DNA of 64,000 nucleotides, taken from NCBI RefSeq assembly GCF_021018805.1, contig NC_086258.1, forward strand, positions 17,162,192-17,226,191, in the 5' to 3' direction. The notes below the pieces were generated by a model. The model had not been told where the DNA came from and made no database searches. It saw only the letters and a program-made list of their open reading frames with translations. The first letter of the stretch is position 1. Every line of letters begins with the position of its first letter. The position numbers and the translations under genes are program-made. The DNA comes from Prinia subflava. Taxonomy: Eukaryota; Chordata; Aves; Passeriformes; Cisticolidae. Positions 34,441 to 46,769 of this stretch are shown here, in pieces.

Positions 34441-36220
34441 CACGTTGAAGTCAACACGACTTTTGCAACTGGCTCTGGTGAGGCAGCTGTGATCCAAGCC
34501 ACGAGCAGACTTGCCTGAAGCCTAGAAACCCATACCCACACTGCTCACAACACGAGCAGCAAAGAGCTATGATCTATAATGGATTAAGGTTTATCTCAGC
34601 TCAGCCCAAGCTGATGCAAATTTTACCACTCATTTGCATGAGCCCAAAATGCCAAACAAAGTTGGGCTCAATTCTGAGTGGCACCATTTCTTCCTGTCTT
34701 TCCAGTCCAGTGTTTGCCTCTTCCACAGCTCTTTGGTCTTTTCTGTCATAGGAAAATTTATTTCAATGTTTGTGAGGGTGGAAAAGGTGGTCCTATGAGC
34801 AGAAGAGATTTACCAGTATCTAAACTTAAGTCTGTACCAGTGGACAGATAAATTTGTCCTCCAAGCTTAACTGACAGCACAGAGGAAAAAAAACACTAAA
34901 AAGAAAATAAAAATCTATTTCAAAGAGATACTGATATCATACCTGACACTACATCAAACCACTGCTCAGAGAACAGTTCCTGATAACTCAGTGCAAGGGG
35001 TCCTGGCTTCTCTGTGAATATGGCAGCCTGACATCCATAGCTTGAAACAGGCTTCTGCTGTCTGGTAACCCTAAGATGCCTCAGACCTGACCAGTAGCCT
35101 CCCCTGTATGCCAAGATTTAATCCAGGCTTTAGTGATGGAAGAGCCACCTGATTCATCCCAATTTTGGGCCAGCCTCTGTCTGCCAAAGCATCTTTCTAT
35201 TAATCTGAAACTTCTTCCCACAATTAGCTTTGTATTTTTTTAATTTATTGAAGAGTTTAGATCCCTTGCCATGGTTTGCTGATGCAGCTCAGGTCTCCTC
35301 AGCCCTACCTCCTCTCCTCCCACCACGGTTTCCCCAAGTGTTGCTGTCTGCTCTGTACCCACACCCCAGAATCCACAGGCACCACCTGCAGCCAAGGTGG
35401 CTCCACCAGGGCTGAGGTTCTGCAGTTGTCTCTCTGCAAAACTCCTCTGAAGCTGTGGCCCACCATGGAACTGTACCTGCTCCTGTTTCCACTTCTGTCA
35501 GCCCAACACGGGTAAAAATCCCAGGGAAATCAGAAGTGATCATCCACAGGAGAGAAACTTGGTACTAACTTTTGGTTTCCCAAGAAATGTTGCCAATGCC
35601 TGAGGCTTGAAGCGAGGGACAGATCACACCAAGTGTTATCACTGTGTAAGGCAGAAAAGACTTTTCCCCTTTTGATTTGGGGGGGCTCATACCCACAAAC
35701 ATGCAAACCCTGGAGTGAACAAACCTGGCCAACACCCTTCTCATTGTGTGGAAAATGCATATCCTGCCCAGCCTCTTAAATAAACCCATCAATGCCCTGC
35801 TGGGCTTAGGACTGGTCAGGGAGAGGTGCCCTTTTGCTGGAGTCTTTTCTGGGTTGCAGAATCAAACAAACAGTGAAACTCTGTGGGTGTCTGGGTAGGG
35901 AATGACCCATGGGTGCCATGGAGACTGTGGGATTGGTGTCAGCACCAGGAAGGTTGGCTCATCTCAGCTCTCTGAGCCAGACCAAACCAGCCCTCACCTT
36001 GTTTATTCACCCAGGGCACCTGTGAAAAGTGAGTGGGAGCTATTATACACCCACTGGGACAGGCAGGAATGACAACACCAGGTGCATGGAGATGGAGAAA
36101 TGGACAGGGAAAGAGTCACGGGCAAGTTACTTGCAAAGAGTATTTCTTTCTGGAAAAGTAGACATGTAAGTGAGAGATTTCAGTTGATGTGAACTACATT
36201 GGTTCCAATTAACCATAATT
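34441..36220. other. Unique non-coding sequence
   Basis: No gene is recognised. CTCTTAAATAAACCC near 35774-35788 and the sequence after it look somewhat like the R-U5 part of an LTR, but there is no second copy in the window and no edge to confirm it. Confidence 0.38.
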
Positions 36221-36245
36221 AAAAAAAAAAAAAAGAAAAAAAAGA

Positions 36246-36277
<32 letters not shown>

Positions 36278-36360
36278 AAAAAGAAAAAAAGAAAAAGAAA
36301 GAAAAAAAAAGAAAAAAAAAAAAGAAAAAAAGAAAAAGAAAGAAAAAAAAAGAAAAAAAA
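36221..36360 (+). repeat. A-rich purine tract, 140 bp
   Basis: The tract is runs of 3 to 14 A separated by single G residues, with no C or T throughout. It behaves as an imperfect microsatellite of AAAAG-like units. It may have grown from the poly(A) tail of an old retroposed copy, but the sequence upstream is not recognisable as a gene or SINE. Confidence 0.97.
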
Positions 36361-39300
36361 TTGTGAGTTTTTAGAGTAACTGGGAAAATCTTAGGGAAAC
36401 AGCCACTATTAGGCAAGGGGAACAGTGGCTGTGTACCATTTCTTATGCTTTTTTTTGTGTGTTTGTTGCTGCAGGTGGAGCTTCAGAGGAAATTCCTGCC
36501 CTATTGGAAGATGGTGGGAGCTGTACCTGGGCTAAGGAACCCTTAACCAGGTCAGGGCTGCCATGGGAGCAAGGGGCAGACACTGATGCACCGAGGTTAC
36601 TTTTGAAAAATTACTTATTAAAAATCATGCGAAAAGCAACAAGAGCGGCTTTTTCCATCCCATTATTTGAATCCAGCTGCTGACCTTGTCTCTGGGAAAA
36701 TAATTATTCTTGACTTCGAAGCAGGGAGGTTTTTTGTGCCAAAGGCAAATGGCTATAGATTTATACTATTTGGAAAAATCAAACGGCTGCAAGCCAAGAC
36801 ATCCAGCTTATAAAACACAACCAACCCTCCAGGGATAATTTAAAACTGACCCTGCAGCACTGAAATTCCAACCATAGATGATGCAAAACATAATTCACCA
36901 TTTTCTTATCTCCTGGATGCTCCCAGCACTGTGGGCTTCAGGGACAAAGACCAGCCAGAGGAGACTGAAAGAAAGTAAAAATAAAATTTAAAAAAAATTT
37001 TAAGTCTCCAAATTAAGTTTGTGCTAACAAAGGCAAAAAGGCCTGGCAGGCCAGAAGGCAAACTTTGTCATCCACACAGCCAAGAGCTGCAAAGGCAGCC
37101 ATAGTCCATGCTTTTTCCATTGTACTCTGCCAAAGTAACCCACAAAATTCTCCTGGGATGAAACAACCCACTCTCTGCTCCTCGAGCAGTCCAGGCTTAG
37201 ATCCTGCTTCTGACTAACAAAGTTGTGAGCTCTGGTGCTTCGTTCCTACAGTCAGGACTCATCTGCTGGTGATTGGTGTCTCCAGCCCTCAAGACTCTGA
37301 GCACTGGGAAAGTTCCTTTACATCTGAGATCTCCTGCAGCCAGGGGACCACCTGGTCCCACCACAGGTGTCAGTGCTGGTGGTGAACCTGTTTGGCAAGA
37401 CAGAACAAAAAACCATTTACTGGGTAAGAAGCTCTTGTGGAACAGAGGAGCTGGAGGAGATTTGCCCAGTTGTGTTTGCCACAAGCAGGAGCACCACGAG
37501 GAGCTCAGCCTGAAGGGGAAGAAGAGAGTTCAGACTGCCAGGACTGCTGTGTTCTCCACCTTGCAACTCACTGCAACAGAGTTCTGCTCCAATTCACCAG
37601 GACGTGGTGATTTCTCTGAAAAACAGGAGGTACAGGGCTCATCCAGAGCAAACAGAAGCAAGACTGACAGCAAAAAACAAGATACACGCCAAGGCTTCAG
37701 CGAGGATAGAGTGATCATTCCTACAATATCAAACTCTGAACGAGGGCATGGGGATGAGACATCCAGACTGAGCCAGCTCAGCATTCAGCAGACACCCTCT
37801 CCAAACTTGTAGCACACATAGCTCTACCTGTCAGAAGACCTGACACATCACATTTCAGATGAGAGTATCAGTGCTTTTTAATAAAAAGGACTCCACCAGA
37901 CCAAACCCCATCAACACCAGATCCCTCTCCACCCACCTCTGTCACTCTTTGTGAGCCCCTGGGTTTGTGTACACACAGGGGGTGCAGTCACCCCTCAGGG
38001 ATGACCAATTCAATGAGAGAGAACCCTTCATTCCCAATTTCCAACTGGTTTTGGTCTCCAGCCTCCAGTAAAGCAGAGAGTGGAGTGCTTGAGCACTTCA
38101 CAGCTGCAGACACTGGGGAGGAGTCACGAGCATCATCTTGCTGCTGGTCCAGTGACCCCATGTGCTGCATGCAAAACACAGGCAGTGAGATCACCTCTTT
38201 GCTAATCCCCCCTTTTACCCACAAGCCCCTCACAGATGTCAGAGCATGCTTTGGTTTCACTGATCAGTCACACTAGGAAATTTTGAGGGACTGAGCTTGT
38301 GACTCAAAGGGTTTTGCCAAGTAAAATATTGGCCTGCAACGATGTCCTAACAATACAAAGTGGTTGACACCATAAAATAAACAATTGCATAAAGAGAGCA
38401 TAGCAAAAGGGTGTTTGGAACGGCCAAGGATCTTGTGGAGGTATTACTGAGCCAGACTGGAGTTAGCAAAAGCAATTTTTATGACAAAAACAAGTGTCAG
38501 TCTTTCCAACACCCCAATCCCCAAATAGAAAACGCATCTCTGCCTAGAGCTGGCCACATTGCTGGCTTCTTCCTTCAAGTTTCGTAACTTTTACAGCATT
38601 CAGAAATAATAGAAACAGTGAAAACAGACCATGACAGAGTATCCATAAAAGAGTGAGTGTGCTTATGGTTACACAGCTCCACACTTGGATATACAGCTAC
38701 AGACTGAAATGGCAAAAGGAGAATTGGAGGCTGCCATCTTCTTGTAATAGAATCACAAGAAAAATGCTGTAATTCCAAGCAGGAAGTCTTCGAAAGAATC
38801 AGCTGGGCTCCATTAGTAGCAGCAGTGGAACTGCTTCCCCATCATGCTGAGAATATCAGCAGAGAGCAAAGAAGAAGAAAAAAAAAAAGGAAGAGAAAAA
38901 TTGTCAGCAGAGCCAGAGAAGCCCTTACCAGGCAGAATGTCATTGTCTCCAATGTCTGTCCTTGCTGTCACTATGAAGTGTTGAACTGCTCGTAGTCAGC
39001 AGCATCAAGCACACCTAGAAGCCTCTCTTAGTGAGCAGAAGGACACAAAAATCCTCAGAGCACACCCCCATAACCAGCTGCTTGCCCTAATCACAATTTC
39101 CATGCAAGAAGTTGTTTGTACTTTATTTTCAGAGTCAGCTCAGATTTTAGGTCCATCCAGCACTATCCTACCCTGTCAGATGCTTCAGAGCAGTGTGGGC
39201 ATCTCAGAGCAGCTGCTTGGTGGCAATATCTGCTCATCATGTTAATCTCAGTCTCAGGCTGAGCTTGTTGGTAGAGCTGGACTAAAGCCCTGCACTAAAA

Positions 39301-41462
39301 CACCTCTTTTTGGAAACCATCACAGTGGCCTAGGACAGCTTGAGTGGAATCCATCTGCCTTCAACAGGGTGTCCACAAATGAGATGACCCAACCTGAACT
39401 AGTCACCCTGAGCACTGGTGAAGTCCATGATGACAAGCAGTCACCCCAGAGGGAGAGCCCCCACCTGCCTCAGGATGAAGCAGCTCCCAGGGAGAAGTTG
39501 CTCTATTTTTGCCTATTTATTTTTGCCTATTTATTCTAACTACAAAGAAAATAACTTAGCCTTGGATATCTTTGTAGGTTTGGTGAGATGACTCCTGCTG
39601 TCACTATCACATGAGAGGCTGGTGCCTCCTTGGACCCTGTATCATTACAGCCTAAAGCTGTTCCTCAGGAGAAGGAGCATGGAGGGAGCACAGCCACTGA
39701 GCACAGCACGGTGCTGCCAGGCCACAGGAACCTCCCAAAGATTCCCATTCCCTCCTGAGAAGCTGCCCAGAACTCTGCTCCCCATTCCCACGCCTTGACT
39801 GAGCACATCTTCAACACCCTGCTCAGCAGAGCAAAGCCTGGACGTGGTTTTGAAGGCCTTTCGTTGCCAAGAGAGGGATATTTCTGTGACCTTTCTCACC
39901 ATTTCCTATAGCAATCTAATCTTAATTTAAAATGTCATGCCCTGCGGCTTCTCCATAAAATTTTAAAAACACCCAACACACAAATAAACAAACAGACCAG
40001 ATGAGTTTTTCTATTAGCAGCAGAAATAACACGGGGTAGTTTCCTGGGGATTTCTGCATTGTGGTTGGATTCTCTGGTGCACAATAAAGGATGTGCTGTG
40101 ATTGAAACTCCTTCTGTGGTTGGGGCATTTATAGCATCCCCCTGAGTGGATTCTCTGCAGTCTACTAAGGGTTGAGCTTAGATGTCAATCTTCTCACTGT
40201 GACTATTAATAGAAGTGCTTTTTGTTTTGATCTGCATATTTCACACCATTTTAGGGGTTTATAAACTCCAAGAACACTGTCAAAATGTCAAGTTTTTGCT
40301 GAAATTTGGGGCTCAAAAAGCAGCATGTAGGAGTGGATGGATAAACACATGCAAACACACACACAGCCCCATATGAGCACACCATCCTTTCCTCCTTAGG
40401 GAGCTAGGATTTAAATAAAATTAAAACACTGTTTAGAATTTGAAAATCTGCCATGACAGTCCACATAATTTCTATTTTTAGTTAGCTTTTGTAGAGAAAC
40501 CACTCTTGGGATCACACCCTGCAAGCCTCTCCGCAGCCCCAGAAAGGTTTGTGTTCAGCTGGCTGGGATCAGGACATGGGGGCAAGTTCTCCAGGCAGAG
40601 TCATCACATGTTTTTGGAAAATCAGCACCTGGGTAAAAGGAAGAATCGTGACAATGCAGGAAAGGCAGAAAAAGCTTCTCTTGCCCAGCCACAACACAGG
40701 TATGGGCTGACACACAGCTCCACACCCACCTCGACAAAGGTTTTTCAAATGGCAAACTCCATAGCTGGAATTTCTGAGTGTAGGACCCACAAGAGGGACA
40801 AATTCCAAAGGACAGAGCACCCCATCCTTAAGTTTGGGTCTATTCTTGCTCATTATAGAAATGCTGAGACACAGATTTCTGTGTGCTTTTCTCTAGGGGT
40901 GGCAGACACGCAACTCTGAATCCTGGCTTGTTTTCTCCACAGCAAAAGCAGTTTGTCATCTTGTTTTCCTCACCAAAACACATTTTGGCAACCCTTGGGT
41001 ATCTTTTTCACATTTGTAAAGCAGCCCAGTTTGTTTCATAGATTTGATAATGCATTCACTTCGCTTGCCTTGTTTGTCTGATGGTGTGCAGAGAAACAGG
41101 GTGTTTTCAAAAACTACAAACCACTCCTGTAAATCACTCATGCTGTTGTCATCAGCCATTTTCCAGAGACATCATCACATCAAACTCCACGTCCATTTCA
41201 GGCCTTGAATGATAACACAGCTCCATTTAGCTGACAGAGAAGGACTTAGGGCACAGCACACAAAAATCAGAATGTCTTTCCAACATTTTTAGGTCAAGCA
41301 CAGTTTTCAGGAGATATTCCTGCTGTCAGCTTCTGGAGCAATGTAAGAAGTTGAAGCTTTGAACAACCACCATCTCTTTCTGTTGACCCACAGCCCTTCT
41401 GAGCTGTATCAGCAGTGCAGGTACCCTCAACAGCATCACACAGAAATGAGCTGGCAGTGCCT
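36361..41462. other. Unique non-coding sequence with unassigned frames
   Basis: No gene can be supported. A plus-strand frame at 37273-37812 (179 codons) and one at 40506-40919 (137 codons) have mixed, non-repetitive composition but match no family I know. 39505-39540 has a short tandem duplication of a TTTTTGCCTATTTA word. 38870-38890 and 41634-41660 hold A-rich tracts. Confidence 0.38.
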
Positions 41463-42243
41463 TGGTTTGAAAAGACAGGTGTCTGCTAAGGAAGGCAGGA
41501 GCCTCCCTTGGAATGGAAAATGTAAACCCCCTCCCCCTGAATTATTATAAATTTGAAATTAAGGGGCTTTCAGGCAAAGATATGGGAATAGGAATAACAG
41601 TTCTTTACTAGGAAAATTAAAATGCAGTGGTACAAAAAAAAAAACAAACAGAAAAACACCACTGACAGAGTCAATACAACCTGACACCCTGCTGGTCAGT
41701 GTGTTGGTAGCAGTCCAATTAAATGGTGGCTACAGTCCTCCTGCAGTGACAGATGTGGTTCTGTTGGAGCAATGATCCTGTAGGAGGGTGCAGTTTTCCT
41801 CTGAGGGTCCAGTGGTGGTGAGATGGTCTGGTTTTCCTCTGGGAATGCAGTGCACACAGGCTGTGCTGGGCTCTGAATGCCAGGGTTTATCCAGGTGGGA
41901 ATGCAGAGCACACAGGCTGTGCTGGGCTCTGAATGCCAGGGTTTATCCAGGTGGGAATGCAGAGCACACAGGCTGTGCTGGGCTCTGAATGCCAGGGTTT
42001 ATCCAGGTGGGAATGCAGAGCACACAGGCTGTGCTGGGCTCTGAATGCCAGGGTTTATCCAGGTGGGAATGCTGGGCTCCTCCCCTGGGTGCAGCATCTC
42101 CCATGGATGATGGAATTGGATCAGCCCTGCAGGGAGCCTCGATGGCCCATGGACAGCAGAGATTCCCCTGGAGGGAGGATGGGTGTGCAAGAGATAAAGA
42201 ACTCTGCCCCAGCTGCTTTTAACAGCTGCTGATAGAATACACA
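41463..42243 (-). mobile_element. LTR (family 4), about 780 bp, with internal tandem repeat
   Basis: Recognised as a songbird-type ERV LTR in reverse orientation. The plus strand begins TGGTTTGAAAAGACAGGTGT, continues through AAGGGGCTTTCAGGCAAAGA and TAGGAATAACAGTTCTTTAC, and closes near GATAGAATACACA. On the minus strand it therefore starts TG and ends CA. The block from 41847 to 42070 is a tandem expansion. No target duplication is visible, so the edges are approximate. Family identity comes from memory and needs a library search. Confidence 0.68.
41847..42070. repeat. 56 bp minisatellite, four copies, inside an LTR
   Basis: Four head-to-tail 56 bp units start at 41847, 41903, 41959 and 42015. 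They are essentially identical. The first differs at one position (GCAGTGCACAC versus GCAGAGCACAC). The next sequence (GCTGGGCTCC) resumes the LTR. Near-identity implies recent expansion. The unit length is not a multiple of three, so the phase shifts from unit to unit, which produces overlapping artefactual frames. Confidence 0.97.
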
Positions 42244-43435
42244 TTTTTGTATATATTTTTATTTTACATCTTGCATTGCAACCTAAGACAGGCAGCCAAA
42301 CCACAGGCACAGACCAAGGCTGTTCCAACAGCCACGCTCAGCTATCCAAAGGTGTCTCTGTTACTGTTAAAGCAGTAAAAGAACACCACAGCACCAACAG
42401 CCAGCATAAACAGCACCTGCCAGGTGAGCTCCCCAGCCTCCAGCTGCTCTTCCACAGCAGGTATGGAATTCAGCAGTGTGTGTCCAGACCTTCCTGGCTT
42501 GACTGGCACTGCAGGCTGAAGGCAAAGCCTCCTTGCCCTGCACCATCAAGACCTGGCATCCCACATACATGAAAATGTGATTTCAAGAGCCTTCTCTGAG
42601 GCCACAGGACAGCGTGGAAGTGGCAGGTGCTGAGCTGTTTGCTTCCACTGGCTCTGGAGTGTTCCCTGTTTGCATGTTTGAAGGAAGCAGGAGCGTGACA
42701 CATGAACCACTGCGCCTAAAACTGACACTTAGGAGGGCCATAGCAAAAACAGTGACAATCTCTCCCTTTCTGGGCTGAGCAGATGTTTAAAACTATGTCA
42801 GGGACCTCCAAACCGTAAACATTTCTCAGGAACATGTAGATGTGGTTTGCAAAAAAAAATGTAAAGCAGAGGCCCTTGTTAAGCCAGCCCCCTTCCAGCA
42901 GTGGGAATGTCAAACATGCTTGACCTCCAAATCAGCAAATAAGCACATTATAAACAATGTTATTAATGGTTATGCTTTCACTACAATGAGGAGTCTCCCT
43001 GTTTGTTTAACGTGCAGCAGGCTGGTCAGAGTGTACATAATTTCGTGGCCAAGCCATGTTAAAGTAGGATGGGGAATTTGCTCCTGTTGCTTCCAGATCC
43101 ACTGCTGGAAGGGATGGCAGGTGGCAGGAGGGGATAGACACGGCTCATCCCAGCACCATCAGCATCACTGTCATCATTTCATGTTTAGATACCGACCCTG
43201 AGCCTTGGATCACCAAGTGATCACCACCCAGCTGCTGGGATGGATGTGAGAGGTCATCTCTTCTTTGTGAAAACAGAAAATACTCTCCAATTTCAGCACA
43301 AGCAGATGTCCCCATCCACATGCAAAGTCCACTGAGGATTCAGCCAGCCCAGAAAAAAGTGCTTTTGCCTTGAGAGGAGGACAAGAAACAAGTGAGATGC
43401 TCTACCAGGACTTGTCTCTCTTCCCCATGTATTCC
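42244..43435. other. Unique non-coding sequence
   Basis: Nothing recognised except an AT-rich patch just after the LTR (42240-42270). Confidence 0.4.
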
Positions 43436-43468
43436 CTCATACAAGATGTATGTTACATCTTGTATGAG
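43436..43468. repeat. Perfect 15 bp inverted repeat with 3-base loop
   Basis: The arms CTCATACAAGATGTA (43436-43450) and TACATCTTGTATGAG (43454-43468) are exact reverse complements around TGT. The 14 bp word AGATGTATGTTACA occurs at 43444-43457 and again at 43467-43480, so the second arm and the direct repeat overlap. This combination is what template switching during replication leaves behind. It is too short for a microRNA precursor and has no U-tract to suggest a terminator. Confidence 0.95.
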
Positions 43469-46400
43469 ATGTATGTTACAGCCAATGTAACTGTACTACA
43501 CTTCCAAAAAAAACATCCCTGTGATCCTATAACCTTCCTGCAAACAAAGCTGGGCCTAGGCAGCCAGTCCACATCCTAACTACATCCCAAAGAACTTTGG
43601 GGCTTGTCCACCACTAAAGTTAATGTGTAAAAAATTCCCTTTTTACACAACTCTAACCCAGCTGCCAGGTGTGGGGGCAGCTGGAGGGCACAGCAGCAAG
43701 TGAGATGGGAAATTTCAGCTCTGGTGTTGAGACAGAAGTGTGAAGAGTGATAAAATATTGCATAGAGGTGCCTGGACCATTGGTTTCCAAGATCCTCCTT
43801 TGCAGCCAACATCAGCTGCAGGGAGGCCAATGGTCACTTCTCCTGAGGAGTAGCTCTGGTAACAGCAGGATTGTTACAGGTCTGCCAAGGCCAGCAAGGA
43901 AATCCCTAACAAAAATCACACTGGGTTTGGTCCCACCTGACCCAGCCCAGGTGCTGTGTCCCTGTAACCAAGAGGAGCTGGCTCTGGTGCAGACAGGGAA
44001 GAGCTGAGCCACTCCTGCTGTCATTCCTGAGTCTGAATATTTCAAACCTGATCCTCAAACTGCTAAACCTTCCCAAGTGAGCACACAGCAGCCAAAGATC
44101 GTGATGCAAGGAGTTCAGGCACACACTGCAAGCGTGTCAGATCAAGGGTAAACACAATCCCTGAGAGAAAATACAAAATGAAAGGGAATAAAGTTGTCCA
44201 ACAGCCTTCCTACCTGTGCAAATGAGTAATGATGTCCCAAGCACAAAGAAAAAGAATAGGAACCCAACCAAGGAGCAAGGCAACAGTTACAGCAGCAAAG
44301 GGAAGGAAACAGAAGGAATTTAGTATTCCTGCACTTTCCTGCACTTTCCTGCACGACCTTGGGCAGCTCTCAGAGGCCAAGCCAGAACTGTTGGCTCAGG
44401 GTGGCCCCGGGAGCCTGACGTGTCCCCCAGGGCAGGCAGGCAGCAATCCCTCCCTGCTCAGCTCCTTCCAGTGACAAGGACAAGACATTCCTTTCCTGTT
44501 TCACTGGCACATTGAGAAGATGCACAGCAGCACCAACGAGGCTCTGGGGGACTGTGGTGAGGAGACCACACTGCCTGCTCCGACAGCATCGCTCAAGGCC
44601 ACCAGCATTTTGTTTTAGGCAGCTGACTGATTATTTTTACCACTTAAGGACTCATCCACATCTAATGACATTCCTCCAGGTCAGTCCAATTTTCCCCACT
44701 GATAAATCCCTTCCCTCCACCCCCAAGACATCAGTTACTGTCTCCCTTATTTTATGAGCACAGAAAAAAAAAAACCTGCAGCAGACTAAACACCTCCCTT
44801 GCCTTGAAAGACTTTGTGGAGCAGCCATTAAGGACAAAACAAGCTGATAGCCCAGCACCTTCCAAGGAAATGGAAAGCAGATGAAGATACAGTTCCTATA
44901 AGCTCCAAAAACATCCAGAGAGGCACAGAAGTGGCAGGGGCTTGCAGTAGGAAAGGACAGCACTCAGGGACCCCCAGAGGTAAAGCCCACAACTGTGATT
45001 TATATTGAATAAGGGCTGGGGTAAAACTCCCTGCAGCCATCCTTTCCCATTAGAACAGCATTTGCTCACAGAAAGCTCCTGTGCCTCCAGCTTTGGCCAC
45101 ATTATGGAGGAAGTCACAGGGACTGAGGAATGTGCACCAGGGAGAGCAAATAAACAGAGGTGTGCAAATCTGCTAAAAATAACCCAGGAACTGAGGCTCT
45201 TGGAGGGGAACACAGGCACTCAGTTGTTCACCACCATCTACCACAATTGAGGCCTTGTCTGAACAGGTGGGTGGCTTTCCTGGCAAATCCAATCTTAAAA
45301 AAGAAAAAAAAAACAAAAAACACCACACAGAAAAATCCCTCCTCAATCATTCCTGCAGCCCCTCTGTTTTCATCTAGATTCTTGCCAGAGGTTGTCAAAA
45401 CAAGAAAGAAAAATAAAGCTCCAACGTGTTCTTTACTGTTTTCCCACTGCTTTCCAGGGCATTGATGTGTTGTTCCAGGCAGCCCAAAAGTGAATGCCAG
45501 CGTGCTGGTGACAAGGGGCAGGGCTGGCAGGGGACAGGGCAGCGCCAGGAACAGGCAGCAACCTGTCTGAGACTCCCTTGCAAGGAGCCCTGGAAGGAAA
45601 AGGTCCTGAAGAACCCAGCAAGCACTGGAAATGGGATTGAATTATGGATCCCTGTGTTCCTGAGGTCTCAAAATGGGGTAACACAAGCATCAGGCACAGC
45701 AGGAGGAGGGGAGCAGGTGATGGAAAACTCAGCAGAGGCACTGCAGAGATTGGGTTGTGTAAGACTGGGGTTGCAAACCAAACCTGCTGGTAAGAGACCT
45801 AAGTACTCAGATTATTTTTTTCCAATTCCAGCCTCTAAGCTCAGTGTGGGTAAACCTCCCAAAGTCAGGAGTGACTGATCTGTGACACTGATCTGTGTGT
45901 GTTAAGAAATCATCTTTCATCAAAATTTCCTGGTGATGTCTTTTATTTCTTTGACTCCTCCCTTAATTTAAATGCTGCAAACCCAGATAACCCCAAGTCT
46001 CCCAAAGCAGAACCTCAAAGTAAATATTTATTTTTGTCTTTATTTTTTCCTCCCCTTTTTGGCCAGGCTTCTCGGAAGTCTCCTTTCATCTCACCCAAGT
46101 CTGGAATTTGCTGAAAGGCTCCTTACAGGGTACTGAGCACATTTCCCAACACCAGAGAGCACACACAGCAACAGGAGAACAATCTTTTCCATCTGTCACT
46201 TTCCGCAGGGTAAACCCAAGCTTAGACTCAGCTTAGCTGATCTCCACTGTGTGCAGAGGATGGGCATGATAACCACAGACATTATCTGTGCTCTAGCCCT
46301 TCCTGGGGATGGAGGCAGGCCCATCTCCTGCTCTTTTACACCCTTATTTCTGCACAGACACGATGGATGGCAGGCAGCAAGAGCACTGAAACTCCTTGAA

Positions 46401-46769
46401 AGGGTGACACAGCCAGACCAGGACATGGGGAACAGCACAGACCATGGCAGCAGAGCTGTTCCCCACCACAAAAAACACAGCACTGCTGCTTCCCCCATCT
46501 GCCATGGGTGCCAAATCCCTTTCTGGGCAGCATCTGAAGTGATTTCATTCCTGGTCCACAGGAGTGGTTGGCAGCAGAGCCCAAGTAACTCACCTGGCCT
46601 CAGCTCACCTCAGCTCTGCCTCTGTGGTCTGGGACAGGACCATCCCTGCTTCCAACTCACACCACAGCAACCCCTGAGCTCCTCAGCTCCCTGTGCTGGG
46701 GCACTCTGGGGACTCCAGGAGCACAAGAGCCAGGTCAGGGGAGCTGAGCAGGCTGGACAAGCATCAAGG
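43469..46769. other. Unique non-coding sequence
   Basis: No gene is recognised. A 10 bp tandem repeat (TTCCTGCACT, nearly three copies) lies at about 44326-44354. A-rich tracts lie at 44764-44774 and 45297-45330. Confidence 0.4.

Noticed and set aside
35560..35870. Possible LTR R-U5 around CTTAAATAAACCC
   Set aside because: Only a polyadenylation hexamer and general resemblance. No edges or sister copy.
41788..42232. Overlapping frames with repeated peptides
   Set aside because: They are produced by the 56 bp tandem repeat, whose length shifts the frame at each unit.
43436..43468. Hairpin as a microRNA precursor or transcription terminator
   Set aside because: The stem is only 15 bp, far shorter than a microRNA precursor, and no U-tract follows.
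44340..44400. MIR-like ACCTTGGGCAGCTC words
   Set aside because: The match is limited to about 20 bases and lacks the following TTTCCCCATCTG block.
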